Shown here: positions 26,295 to 36,300 of the stretch, one piece after another
Numbering within the stretch: position 1 is the first letter of the stretch
Layout: each line of letters starts with the position of its first letter
DNA from: Oscillatoria acuminata PCC 6304
Lineage (GTDB): Bacteria; Cyanobacteriota; Cyanobacteriia; Cyanobacteriales; Laspinemataceae
Assembly: GCF_000317105.1 (NCBI RefSeq)
Contig: NC_019693.1
Coordinates: forward strand, 3,596,001 to 3,660,000
DNA length: 64,000 nt
Reading direction: 5' to 3'
Translations under genes and position numbers: made by a program
Notes under the pieces: model-generated
The model's input: only the letters and a program-made list of their open reading frames with translations
Told to the model about the DNA's origin: nothing
Databases searched by the model: none

Positions 26295-26659
26295 TTGATG
26301 GCCGGTTGTAACTGGGAATAAGAATGCGATTTTTGAGTGGTCAGGAGCAGGGACCTTAATTCACGGGTTAAGTCGTCCCGTCCTTGGAACCCTTCAATGC
26401 GATGGATAATGGATCCTCCATCAAACAAAATCAGGGTGGGCAACGTCGCGATCCGATAGGTACTTGCCAGCTTCAGGGTTTGATCGGCATTAATTCCGAC
26501 AATTTTAACCGTTTCGCCCCATTCGGCCTCGAATCCCTTCAAAACAGGGTTAATCAGCAAACAAATCCCGCACCACGGTGCCCAAAAATTCACGAGAACA
26601 GGAGTGGTAGCTTCTAAAACTTCTTGTTTAAAGGACCTTTCATTAAGAGACAACACCAT
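26288..26659 (-). CDS. Thioredoxin-like protein
   Basis: 123 residues from the ATG at 26659. An upstream in-frame start at 26746 would add 29 residues without family character, while MVLSLNERSF is the usual N-terminus of this cyanobacterial thioredoxin class, with AGAGG close upstream. Active site W-C30-G-I-C33 (W-A-P-W-C-G-I-C), an unusual G-I pair in place of G-P, which should alter redox potential. The cis-proline is in T-L-P74-T-L. It reduces disulfides in cytosolic targets. The gene is single with its own terminator. Confidence 0.85.
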   Translation of the reverse strand: MVLSLNERSFKQEVLEATTPVLVNFWAPWCGICLLINPVLKGFEAEWGETVKIVGINADQTLKLASTYRIATLPTLILFDGGSIIHRIEGFQGRDDLTRELRSLLLTTQKSHSYSQLQPAINS

Positions 26660-27620
26660 GAGACCTCTTGATTGAATGGGTTTGAATATCAACACCGGGA
26701 TCATGGTACATCGATTTGGGATCGTCTGGCTATCCCCCTGAATCATTAGTTTCCAGTTTTACCTCCGACTCCAGGCAAAATTTGGTCCATTTATAAGGTC
26801 AAAACCCTTTCCCCACAAAGTTTTGAGAGTTTTCATCCTCTACCCCAGTCTGAGAAAGTTACAAAAGACCCATTCGACATCACCCCTATCCCCTGCCAAA
26901 AGTCTTGGGTTGCCCGTCGTTCATCATTAATAATTAGTCATTAATGGTTAGTCATTAGTCATCAGCAATCCCCCCATCCCCCCCCATCCTCCCCATCCTC
27001 CCCATCCTCCCCATCCTCCCCATCCTCCCCATCCTCCCCATCCTCCCCCATCCTCCCCATCCTCCCCACCCCCTGATGTGAGATATCCACCCCACCCCAA
27101 CTCTCCCCACTTTCCCGGGTCAGAATTTTAAAGAGACCTAAAAATAGAAGATTGTCCTCTGCTGAGATGATTAATTAGAGAAAAATCCCCTCCGTCCCAT
27201 TCGTGGGAATTTTTCAGTGGATTTCTTCTATGGAAACCGAATCAAGGCTATTAAGACCAAAATGGGTTAGGGATTCTGGTGAGGGGAGAGTTGGGTGGAA
27301 TTGACGTGAATGAGGGAAGAGCCGACGGGACGGATTCAGCATAACCTTCGATGTCCTCGCCTATTTGAGCCCTTATCATAAATCAGGGCAATTTTATCAA
27401 GTTTTCTTTTTTCTGAAAGACAAACCTTTTAAGGGAGAGGAGGGAGTGAAGAATCTTTATGAGATGGAGTGACAAGGAGAAAGGCTCTGCTATATAGAGG
27501 AGTCAGTGGTCTGTCACTAAAAAAATAACGGTTCAATGCCAAGGGCCACGACTTGATAAATTCCTTCGATCGCCCGATCGGCAATGTCCTGTCTGAGTAA
27601 TTAAATTTTAAAAATAGGTG
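26660..27620. other. 960-bp gap with simple-sequence tract
   Basis: No gene seen on either strand. The main feature is about eleven copies of CCCATCCTC at 26985-27068, preceded by AT-rich direct repeats (TAGTCATTA, TAATTAGTCA). The rest is unremarkable, and the last part leads into the cyAbrB promoter. Confidence 0.7.
26985..27068 (+). repeat. Polypyrimidine 9-bp tandem repeat (CCCATCCTC)n
   Basis: About eleven copies with small length changes at the ends. The plus strand is nearly pure pyrimidine. Shorter GATGGGG/CCCCATC tracts of the same kind lie at 6343-6377 and 31763-31800. Confidence 0.95.
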
Positions 27621-27648
27621 TTGTATTTTTTAGAAGTTCGTTTATAAT
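27621..27648 (+). promoter_or_regulatory. Sigma-70-type promoter of the cyAbrB gene
   Basis: TTGTAT (27621-27626), 16 bases, TATAAT (27643-27648, a perfect -10). This predicts a start near 27655 and a leader of about 28 bases, with AAGGA before the ATG at 27683. AT content around it is high, as for a strongly expressed gene. Confidence 0.75.
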
Positions 27649-27682
27649 AATTCTTGTAAGAAGAGTTAGTAAGGAATTAATA

Positions 27683-28078
27683 ATGGCTGAAACAGCAACT
27701 GCCCTAAGAGGAAAAGCACTGCTCAAGAAGGCAAAAGAACTCGCCAACTTACCCCGGCGAGAGTTAGCAAAGGCTTGTGGTTACTATACCACCACAAAAG
27801 GCGGGGAAACTCGGGTCAATCTGACTGACTTTTATGATGCACTGCTCGAAGCCAGAGGCATCGCCTTGGATCCGGAAGCCAAAAAGAGCACTCGTGGCAG
27901 AGAAGCAAGCTATCGGGTTTCCGTTCACCAAAATGGTCAACTCGTAATTGGTTCAACCTACACCCAAGCAATGGGGTTGAAGCCCGGTGACGAGTTTGAA
28001 ATTAAGCTGGGTTACAAGCATATCCATTTAATTCAAGTGGACGAGTCAGACAAAGACGGCGAAACCGAAGCGGCTTAA
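27683..28078 (+). CDS. cyAbrB family transcription regulator
   Basis: 131 residues, full length. An N-terminal basic helical region (L-L-K-K-A-K-E-L-A, then L-P-R-R-E-L-A-K-A-C-G-Y-Y-T-T-T, residues 15-38) is followed by a C-terminal AbrB-like swapped-hairpin DNA-binding domain: Y-R-V-S-V-H-Q-N-G-Q-L-V-I-G, then M-G-L-K-P-G-D-E-F-E-I-K-L-G-Y-K-H-I-H-L. Cyanobacterial cyAbrB proteins are global regulators of nitrogen, carbon and hydrogenase genes; there are two paralogue clades. L-P-R-R-E is closer to the cyAbrB1 (sll0359-like) form from memory, but I would not insist. It has its own strong promoter and stands alone. Confidence 0.92.
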   Translation: MAETATALRGKALLKKAKELANLPRRELAKACGYYTTTKGGETRVNLTDFYDALLEARGIALDPEAKKSTRGREASYRVSVHQNGQLVIGSTYTQAMGLKPGDEFEIKLGYKHIHLIQVDESDKDGETEAA

Positions 28079-28411
28079 TTCAGAGCATCGGGGGGAGCGA
28101 TCATTAATATAGAGTCCTTTTTGGGAGTTTTTACTTAAGAAAATCTACAGGGTTTCTCTCTCTCAAGACAACCTGTAGAGAGGGAATAAACCTGGAAACA
28201 GCCCCAGGGCAGGAGATTCTGACCCGCTGTGTTCTTCAGTAAAATCCCCAGGAAAACTGGTTTTTAGCATGGATTAGGGATATATTTTTCCGGCGGCAAA
28301 TAGGCCAGGAAGTTGCGAAAGTCATGAATTTTCGCTTAAATATTCTGAAATGGGTTTGCAAGGAAAGACCCTAACCGATGGGATGCCATCGTTTCGGTGG
28401 ATGGAATGGAA
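28079..28411. other. cyAbrB downstream region
   Basis: No gene seen. Contains a near-palindromic stretch (CTCTCTCTCAAGACAACCTG with ACAGGGTTTCTCTC) around 28147-28180 that may form part of the message 3' end. Confidence 0.4.
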
Positions 28412-28440
28412 AAGCCTTTCGCGATCGCGAAAGGCTTCTT
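28412..28440 (+). terminator. 26-bp perfect palindrome with HIP1 core, terminator-like
   Basis: AAGCCTTTCGCGATCGCGAAAGGCTT written continuously is perfectly self-complementary (28412-28437), centred on the HIP1 octamer GCGATCGC at 28421-28428, and followed by CTTTATTT. As RNA it would form a stem of up to 11 pairs. It lies 330 bp after the cyAbrB stop. No other gene ends here, so it may end the cyAbrB message or be a methylase-site palindrome. Confidence 0.55.
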
Positions 28441-28749
28441 TATTTAAAGAGGTAGTTCATGGGGGGATATCCGAGGCGATATCCGAGGTATCCTCAACCG
28501 GGAATTTAGTGGATGATTCCGGTAAGGATTAACCCTTCGTGGCAACATTAAACCCGACCCTTCTCAGGAAAAGAGGTCAAACGCGGCTGATCAAAATCTG
28601 AATTTGGTATCCCGTTTTACAGATAAATCTTCAGGGATTTTATCTCAATGGCAGCTAAAGTTACTCCATCCCGAGGCGGCGGGAGATAGTCTGGGGTTTC
28701 CACAGTCTCAAACCCCACTTTCCCCGGACTCAGATCGGACTTTTATCGG

Positions 28750-29217
28750 TCAACTGTCGAGAGGATTGCAACGGATCTCGATAATAAACCCATCGGGATC
28801 GTAAAAGTAGATCCCGCGTCCAGTAGGACGGGTGACGGGACCGCTATCGATCGCCACCTGATGCGCTTTAAGTGCCTCAACTGCGCCGTCAAATAATTGC
28901 GGATCAATATCGAAGGCAAGATGATTAGCGCGGGTAAAGGCACGTTTCGGGTCCGGGTCCGGGGGTAATAAATCGGGTTCGTAAAATAAATCGATAACTG
29001 TCCCATCTGGGGTAACAAAATTGGCAACTTTTCCCGTTGCGACTAATTCGCGCAACGTGGTGGGAACCGACTCCCCAGTCAGTTCCTGTAACCCGAGGAT
29101 CCGACCATAAAAATGGCGGGATGCTGCCAAATCCCTGACGTTAAATGCGATATGGTGAACTTGTCGCAAACTGCCAGGAGCGATCGCAAAAGTTGGAGAT
29201 TCTAAATTGATTTGCAT
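28750..29217 (-). CDS. VOC (glyoxalase/dioxygenase) family protein
   Basis: 155 residues, vicinal oxygen chelate fold made of two beta-alpha-beta-beta-beta modules. Module 1 starts V-H-H-I-A-F-N-V-R-D-L (about 20-30) and module 2 A-N-H-L-A-F-D-I (about 97-104). Likely metal ligands are H22, H99 and E149 in I-I-E-I-R. The D-P-D-G-F-I-I-E strand is typical. These enzymes include glyoxalase I, fosfomycin-resistance proteins and extradiol dioxygenases; the substrate cannot be assigned. Single gene. Confidence 0.85.
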   Translation of the reverse strand: MQINLESPTFAIAPGSLRQVHHIAFNVRDLAASRHFYGRILGLQELTGESVPTTLRELVATGKVANFVTPDGTVIDLFYEPDLLPPDPDPKRAFTRANHLAFDIDPQLFDGAVEALKAHQVAIDSGPVTRPTGRGIYFYDPDGFIIEIRCNPLDS

Positions 29218-29387
29218 GATATGGACTCATTTGAGAGGGCAATCCGGGTTTAAATCTCTAAAGACATTTTGGAGGAATCCCGGATGGATTTGAGTAGTTT
29301 ATCGCGAAAATTTTTGCCTGAAGTGGTGCGATCGCCCAAAGGATAAATGCGATCGCATCCGGGTCCGGATGGGCCATTTAGATATCC

Positions 29388-30089
29388 CTACAACTCCATT
29401 GGATCAATTCCCATAGAGCGTAGGCGATCGGCGAGTAACAGGGATTTCTGGCGTTCTCGTTCCAGTTCCGATTCAGCTTGTCGTGCTCGTTCTTCGGCCT
29501 GTAGCGCCCGTTCCTCTAATAATTCCAACGTCGTGAGAAACGGTTCGCCATCGGGACGGTACAGTTGCAATCCCGTCTGAGCCATTTGAAAGCGCACCCC
29601 GAGGCGGGGACTCACCCATCCCTCCATTTGTTCGATCAGGTGTAAACGCCCCTCCCCCTTGCACCATCCGGCTAAATCCAGCCAATCAGGATAATAGAGA
29701 TAGTATTCTTCAACGCCGTAGTTTTGATAAAATGCCAATTTCTTCCCCATTTCCGAGGGACGGCTCCTGGGAGATCCAATTTCAAACACCACTTGTGGGG
29801 GGATATTGTCTTCCTTCCACTGTTGGTAAGACTCCCGATAGCCTTTGGGTCGTCCAAATGCTACCATGACATCCGGCGCTTGTCTGAGTTTGTTATTGCC
29901 TTCCACGGGATACCATAATAAATCTCCCGAGACAAAGACATTCGGATCCTGGGCATAGACTCGTTCTAAATTTTCTTTAATCCAAACGATGAGGGCAAAT
30001 TGTTGGGTATTGTCTGCCATTGGTTGACCATCAGGATTCGGGTAGATTCCGGTTGCCTGGGGTTCAGGCGATCGCACTTCTATAACCAT
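29388..30089 (-). CDS. Uma2 family (DUF820) protein with C-terminal coiled coil
   Basis: 233 residues. Nuclease-like core: A-P-D-V-M-V-A-F-G (catalytic D near 69), P-P-Q-V-V-F-E-I-G-S-P-R-S (E near 101; G-S replaces x-K), and Y-G-V-E-E-Y-Y-L-Y. The last about 45 residues (E-L-L-E-E-R-A-L-Q-A-E-E-R-A-R-Q-A-E) form a charged coiled coil and end M-G-I-D-P, the usual layout of one large cyanobacterial Uma2 subfamily. Function unknown. It is unlike the shorter Uma2 at 11130-11825. Confidence 0.88.
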   Translation of the reverse strand: MVIEVRSPEPQATGIYPNPDGQPMADNTQQFALIVWIKENLERVYAQDPNVFVSGDLLWYPVEGNNKLRQAPDVMVAFGRPKGYRESYQQWKEDNIPPQVVFEIGSPRSRPSEMGKKLAFYQNYGVEEYYLYYPDWLDLAGWCKGEGRLHLIEQMEGWVSPRLGVRFQMAQTGLQLYRPDGEPFLTTLELLEERALQAEERARQAESELERERQKSLLLADRLRSMGIDPMEL

Positions 30090-30164
30090 AGCTATTTCTC
30101 CGGGGGGTTGTGCTAGACTTAATTTTAGCAGGAGAAACGTGCGATTGCCGGATAAACCATCGCA

Positions 30165-31481
30165 TCACTTCCCGAGTTTTTGCCAGAGGGAGAGGGCCAC
30201 AAAAGTGACTAAACTGGCGACCCCTCCACAAATTACACTTAATAATAAGACCCCACTCAACCCTGCTGAATTTGTCCCCGGATTCACCGAGGGAACAGGA
30301 GGATGAGTCGAGGAAGCGACGGCTACTATACAACCTGTCACTACTCCCACTCCCCCGATCGCCACTGCGGTTTTAACGGTGCGATCGCGCTGGGCCTGAC
30401 GAATTTCCACCAGACCCTGAATCATGTGGGTTAGATGTTGTATCCGTTCCCAATTCAAGCGAAATGCATTGATATCCCCTTGCAGTCTAGGAAGGTAAGT
30501 TTGTTTGACGGAGGCGCTGAATTGGTTTAAAAAAGTTAGGTCGGTTGACCCTAAACCATCGGCATCTTGTTCTAACTGATGGCAATATTGATCATAATGG
30601 TCGAGATGGATTTCCATCAAATTGAGATACATCTCTAAAGTCGTGAATCCAGTGATTAATCCTGAGAGAGTATCCCTCGTGGTTTTGAGGTGATAGAGAG
30701 TTAGATCAGAATAATCAGCGATCGCCTCAATCTGTTGATATTTATCGATTAGCTGTTGTTTGAGGTGTTGACTCTGCCAGTCTGCCCAAATAATTTGATG
30801 CCGAGATAAAAAAACTTGTTGCCATTGTTCATAAAATCCCCATCCCGCTTGAAACGTTTCGTGATCGGGATACAGAACCAAAAGTAAATAACTATTGCCT
30901 TCAATCGTCTCCCCAGTGTTTCCCCCGGATGTCCGCCAAAACTCATACAGTTTCACCCCCACATAGTCTCCGGTTGCTCGATGATGCCATCCTTCGGGAG
31001 AGATTAAGGTTTTATAGCTCTCTTCGGCCAGCTTTTCGATTTGAGTGGAATTGCCATGTTCCCAAACTCCAGAAATCAACCAAGTTTGTCCTAAATTATT
31101 GGGGGAATGGGGGTCAGGGGTGAGTGCTTTCAGGGTACTCAGCAGACTCTGAACCTGATGGGCGTTATATCTTTCCTGAACTGAACCATCAAAGATTAAG
31201 GCATAAGTCTGATGGAGAGTTCGCCGCAGATAGCGTCCGAGGATGGTGTGGTTATGTAAGGTTCCTTTAAATTTTAAATCGGCGGTGGGTTGGGTCTGGA
31301 GATCGAGGAAAGTTTCCTGATAATCCTCGGCGATCGCATCCGGGATTAAGCGGGAAAGATCCCCGACTATTTTTTCTACAACTGAGCGATAATTCCCTTG
31401 ACTGCTTTCTAGGCTGATGCCTAACCCTTCTTTGAGATGGTAACTAAATAAATATAAGTTAGGAGCGTTGATTTCTAGCAT
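30165..31481 (-). CDS. Unknown protein with C-terminal membrane anchor
   Basis: 438 residues, not recognised. The N-terminal about 200 residues look like an alpha/beta domain (L-Y-L-F-S-Y-H-L-K-E, R-R-T-L-H-Q-T-Y-A-L-I-F-D, G-Q-T-W-L-I-S-G-V-W). Residues about 240-370 are predicted long helices, probably coiled coil. The end has two membrane helices (about 371-391, G-G-V-G-V-V-T-G-C-I-V-A-V-A, and 411-432). The plan, a cytosolic sensor region held to the membrane by a C-terminal hairpin, resembles accessory proteins with a built-in stalk. The downstream Uma2 gene is 75 bp away on the same strand. Confidence 0.75.
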   Translation of the reverse strand: MLEINAPNLYLFSYHLKEGLGISLESSQGNYRSVVEKIVGDLSRLIPDAIAEDYQETFLDLQTQPTADLKFKGTLHNHTILGRYLRRTLHQTYALIFDGSVQERYNAHQVQSLLSTLKALTPDPHSPNNLGQTWLISGVWEHGNSTQIEKLAEESYKTLISPEGWHHRATGDYVGVKLYEFWRTSGGNTGETIEGNSYLLLVLYPDHETFQAGWGFYEQWQQVFLSRHQIIWADWQSQHLKQQLIDKYQQIEAIADYSDLTLYHLKTTRDTLSGLITGFTTLEMYLNLMEIHLDHYDQYCHQLEQDADGLGSTDLTFLNQFSASVKQTYLPRLQGDINAFRLNWERIQHLTHMIQGLVEIRQAQRDRTVKTAVAIGGVGVVTGCIVAVASSTHPPVPSVNPGTNSAGLSGVLLLSVICGGVASLVTFVALSLWQKLGK

Positions 31482-32128
31482 GAATTTGGGGGCAGGTCAG
31501 ATCTAATCGAAAAGACGCATTTAATTGTAACCCATATTTGAGACAATCATTAATATACGTTTAGGAAAGTTAACAGAGATTAAGGTCTAAATCTGCTTCG
31601 GGTTACAGGGCGATCGGTGTTAGGGAAGGGAGTATAATATCAACTGTAAGACACAGGGTTAGGTAAGAAAAATGGAGGGATAATGCTGTCTGATTTCGAG
31701 TCATTTTATATAAAAACAGGATGAAAGGGAAGAAACGACTTCAGTCGTTACTAGGAACACTCCCCCATCCCCCCCATCCTCCCCATCCCCCCACCTCATC
31801 CCTGACAAAAACTCCCGGGCAGTTTCCGGACTCCGGGGGTTTGTTGCTGAAACAAACGCACCAAGGCTCTGTTTAGGGGTTTTGCTGTGATCATGAATTG
31901 ATTGATTGGCTAGGGCAAGTCCCCTATCCATCAAAAAAATTTATGGCAAATTGTTGTCCAGCGATCGTTCGGGTGGGGTATCCGGTGTGGTATCCTAGCA
32001 AGATTCGTGGGGCGGCAGCCGGATTGCCCCGGGCAAAACTAGAAAAACTCTCTTCGCTTTGCTTGATTTAAACTGAATTGTATTTTATTGTCGATGTCCT
32101 GTTCATTACAGCAGTTTGAGGTAATCCT
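31482..32128. other. 650-bp gap before the SPFH gene
   Basis: No gene seen. Contains a CGACTTCAGTCG palindrome (about 31727-31750, GAAGAAACGACTTCAGTCGT) of the same family as 6421-6448, and a CCCATCC tract. The 77-codon open frame on the minus strand across it has no family character. Confidence 0.5.
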
Positions 32129-33010
32129 ATGACCTTCATTGCCACAATTCTCACCAGTCTTCTCTCAATTCTAGTGGTTCTTGTCGGGCCGAAGTTTTCG
32201 GATGAGAAACATCGCAATACTGTGCGCGCTGTTGCCCTGTTAATCGGTATTCTGGCTGCGACAGTTTCCCTGTTGAAAACTTTTACGATTATCCCATCGG
32301 GCAAAGTTGGGGTGATTGAGGTGTTTGGGAAGGTTTCCTCCCAACCCCTGAGTCCCGGGGTGCATTGGGTGAACCCGTTTGGAAATGTTTTGAAGTTTTC
32401 CACGCGCTTGCGGGATATGCCGGAAAAAATTTCAGCCACCTCCCAAGAAGGGTTAAACCTGGTGGTAGAGGGAACGATCCAGTATCGCTTAGACCCGAAT
32501 AGTGCAGCGGATGTGTATCAAAATGTGGGTGTCAATGATGGTGAAATCGTGCGATCGCGGTTTCAAGCGATTATGCGGGAAATTACAGCCAGTTATCCAG
32601 CTAGAGACATTTACACGGCTAAACGAGAGGAAGTCACCCGGCGACTGCGGTTATCCATGCGGGAGTCTTTAACGCCTCTGGGTTTTGTCGTGGAAGAAGC
32701 CTTTCTCAAGGATGTGGCGCTACCGGAGAAATTACAAGCTGCCATTGAACAGAAAATGGAGGTAGAACAGGACAATCAACGCATGGAGTTGGTGCTACAA
32801 AAAGAGCAGCAAGAAGCGGAAAGAAAGCGGATTGAAGCCCTGGGGATTGCGGATTATCAACAAATTATTTCCCCGGGTTTAACGTCGCAATTCCTGCAAT
32901 GGCGCAGTATTGAAGCAACCGATCGCCTTGCCAATTCTAATAACAGTAAGGTGGTAATTATGGGCGGGTCCGGCAATAATGCCACTGTGCCAGTGATTCT
33001 GCAACCCTAG
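32129..33010 (+). CDS. SPFH/prohibitin family membrane protein
   Basis: 293 residues. An N-terminal membrane region of two hydrophobic segments (about 3-20 and 34-52) is followed by the SPFH/band-7 core: I-P-S-G-K-V-G-V-I-E-V-F-G-K-V, P-G-V-H-W-V-N-P-F, T-I-Q-Y-R-L-D, then A-F-L-K-D-V-A-L-P. Next is a charged helix rich in E/K/R/Q (about 207-240) that drives ring formation, and a short tail. Prohibitin-like proteins form large rings that organise membrane proteins and proteases; cyanobacterial members lie in thylakoid and plasma membranes. A 62-aa protein gene follows after 46 bp. Confidence 0.9.
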   Translation: MTFIATILTSLLSILVVLVGPKFSDEKHRNTVRAVALLIGILAATVSLLKTFTIIPSGKVGVIEVFGKVSSQPLSPGVHWVNPFGNVLKFSTRLRDMPEKISATSQEGLNLVVEGTIQYRLDPNSAADVYQNVGVNDGEIVRSRFQAIMREITASYPARDIYTAKREEVTRRLRLSMRESLTPLGFVVEEAFLKDVALPEKLQAAIEQKMEVEQDNQRMELVLQKEQQEAERKRIEALGIADYQQIISPGLTSQFLQWRSIEATDRLANSNNSKVVIMGGSGNNATVPVILQP

Positions 33011-33056
33011 GAGATCGGCCCTTCTGCTGTCACCCCCTTTTTATTAACCTAAACCG

Positions 33057-33245
33057 ATGGCTGAACCCCCCAAATACTATATTGTCAAGGGCAAAAACGG
33101 AACTTGTGAAATTATCCCGGGCAGTCGCCTAGAAGGGCCGGACCAAGAGGAACTCAAAGAGAAATGGGGACCCTTTGAATCCCGGGAGGAGGCGACTGCC
33201 CGTCGCGTGGGTTTGATTCGTGCCGGAAAGTGCCAACCGTTATAA
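33057..33245 (+). CDS. 62-aa conserved-type small protein
   Basis: Starts M-A-E-P-P-K-Y-Y-I-V-K and carries W-G-P-F-E-S-R-E-E-A-T-A-R-R-V-G-L-I-R-A-G-K-C, a pattern of a small single-domain protein seen in cyanobacteria next to unrelated genes. No function known to me. It is 46 bp after the SPFH gene on the same strand, probably co-transcribed. Confidence 0.7.
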   Translation: MAEPPKYYIVKGKNGTCEIIPGSRLEGPDQEELKEKWGPFESREEATARRVGLIRAGKCQPL

Positions 33246-33312
33246 CTCAAATCGGAGAATCAATCGGTGTCATACAGGAATTATGCCTCGATTGATTCCC
33301 CTGAATCAGTGA

Positions 33313-36300
33313 CTAGCGGCCCATCTTGAGTAAAACCCAGTCACGAGACTCCAATGCCAGATAGGAATCTGGTTGAATTTCTAGGGCTTTTTCGTAAGAA
33401 GCCAGGGCTTCATTGTAGCGTTCAATTGACTCCAGGGCGATTCCCCGTTGAGTCCAGACTAAGGCATCTTGAGTTTGAGCGGCGATCGCCTGATCAAATG
33501 ATTCGATCGCATCACTATAACGCCGGAGTTCATTAAGTGCGATCCCCCGATTCGCCCAGGATCGGCCATCCCTGGGTTCAAACTTCACCGCTTGATCAAA
33601 CGAGGTCACTGCCTCTGGATAACGGCGTAGTTCCATTTGTGCCAACCCGCGATCGCGCCAAGCCGGATGAAAACTCGCCTCGATCGCCAAAGCGCGATCA
33701 AAAGCCTCGACTGCCTCAAAGTGGCGACCCAACCCCAGACTCAGCAAAACGCCGCGATTATGCCAACCTTTATAAAAATCCGGTTCGATCGCCAAAGCCT
33801 GATCGTAAGCCTCTAACCCTTCCGCAAATTGAGACGCACTATACAGCGTTGTTCCCTTGGCATTCCAGGCGAGATAAAAGTCTGGATTAATTTCCAAAGC
33901 GCGATCAAACGAAGCGATCGCCTCATCCACACGCTGTAATTGATTGAGTAATCGACCTCGTTCCAACCAGGCATTCAAATCATCCGGGTTATTTGCCAAC
34001 AGGCGATCGTAAGCAGCCAGGGCACGTTCAAAGGCGCGATCGGCCTCTTGGGGACGTTGTAAATAGTCTAAAACCAATGCCTTGCGTTCCCAGCCTTGGG
34101 GGTCATTCGGCTCCACTTCTAGGGCTTGGTCTAGGTCCGCCAGCGCCTCATCGTAGCGCTGTAAACTGAGTAAACCAAGACCCCGACCCTTGAGGGCATT
34201 CACATCATTCCGGCGCAGTTCTAAAGCGCGATCGTGAGCGGAGACTGCCTCCTCGTAGCGCTGTAATTGATACAAAGTTTCCCCACGATTGTTCCAATAG
34301 CGGGCATTTTTCGGTTCTAAACGGCTGGCATTGTCATAAGCCACAAGAGCCGATTCATAGCGATCGAGCAGATAGAGCGCATCCCCGCGACATTTCCAGG
34401 CTAAGGCATGATCGGCCTTAATCCCGATCGCCTGATCGCACTGATCCAAGGCTTCCAGGTAGTCCTGAGACTCCAAAAGCAAGCTGGCATTTTCAATCAA
34501 TTGGTCCGACTCCTGACGCGCCTGACGAGCTTGCTGAGAGTTGCTCATGGCGATCGCCACCCCTGCCGTTCCCATCAGGGCCACCACTGCCAGAATCGGC
34601 CAGGGTTTGGCAAAGGGTAACTTTTTGGAAAGTTGGGTCACCCCCGCTACCGCAGCAGCCCCCTTAGGAGCCTTGGCTTTACCGGAGGGACTCGCCCCTA
34701 GGTCGGCTTGGGGCTGGTCTGAGGGGACCTGGGTAGACACCGGAGCATCCGCCCCCATCGGCACTGGGACCGACTCCGGAAAGGGGACCATCACCGGGTC
34801 CTGGAGGGCGCGCAGATCCGCTAACACCTCCTGAGCAGATTCATAGCGCTCACGGAAATAAGAGCGCACCATTTTATCCAGAATCGCCCCAAAGCGATCG
34901 CTCACCTGAACGTGCTTGCGCCAACTGAGTTCGCCAGTATGGGGTTCCGTCCCCAGATAATCCGGACGCACCCCGGTTAACGCTTGCAAAGCAACTGCCC
35001 CCAGAGCATAGATATCGCTATTCGAGCGGGGATTGCCGACCATTTGCTCCTTCGCCATATAGCCTGGAGTCCCGATCGCCGTCGAAGTCGTTAACTGGCC
35101 CTGGTCAATGGTCAGGGTGCCAATTTGCTTCACCGCGCCAAAATTGGTCAGCATCAGCTTCCCGTCAGACTGACGCCGGAAAATACTCCAGGGGGTTAAA
35201 TCCAAATGAATGGCATGATGTTCGTGAACGAAGGCGAGAGTTTCTAAGACCTCTTGTAATAAGGTGATAGCCTCCTTTTCGTCATACTTTTTGCCCTGGA
35301 GCAATTCATGAGAAAGGGACTGTCCCTCAATCTGCTCCTGGACTAAATAAAATGCCCCATTTTGCTCAAAATCTGCCAGCAACGTGGGGATGCACTCATG
35401 AGTGCCTAAACGGTGTAACAATTGCGCTTCCGCATCAAAAAAGCTTTTCGCTTCCCACCAGGGAAAAGTCTCTTGTTGAACGGGTTTAATTTGCTCCACC
35501 GTACACCAGGGCATTTCCTGGCGTTGTAAATCCTCCCCTAAAAAGGTTTTACTAAAGCGGCGTTCAGCTAACAGACTCACCAGTTGATAGCGACCATCGA
35601 GGACATTGCCAATTTCATGTAAAGACCGTAAATCAGCGATTACCTCCGTCGCCTGTTGGTAGCGGTCTTGATAATCTGAGCGCACCATTTTATCCAGAAT
35701 CTGAGCCAACTTGGGGTTGACTGGAGCCAAATGATGCCAGATGGTTTGACCCGTTTTGGGGTCCCGTTCTAACTCCCGGGGGGGGATGCCGGTTAAGGCT
35801 TGAATCGCGGTCATGCCGAGGGCATAAATATCGCTATTAAAGCGAGGTTTGCCCCCGAGTTGTTCGATGGGGATGTAACCCGGAGTGCCGATCGCCGCTG
35901 TACCCACTTGTCCTTGGGGAGTGATGGCTAAGGTTTCGATTTCTTTAAAAGAGCCAAAATCAACTGGGATAATTTTGCGATCGCCAGTCCGCCGGATTAA
36001 ATTAGAGGGTTTAATATTGCGATGAATCACCGAGTGCTGATGAATGAACGCTAACACTTCCAGGACTTGATGCAATAGCGCCATCACCAAGCCTTCACTC
36101 CAGCGGTTGCCTCGGATGATTTCTTGACTCAGGTCTTGACCCTCTATAAATTCTTCAACAATATAAAATTTCTGCTCCTCCTCAAACCCATCCAAAATTC
36201 CCGGAATCAGGGGATGAGCGCTTAATTTTTGCATCACTTGGATTTCCCGTTGCAAGCGCCCACGGGCTTCTTCCACCAGGATGGGATTGGAGAGATTCGG

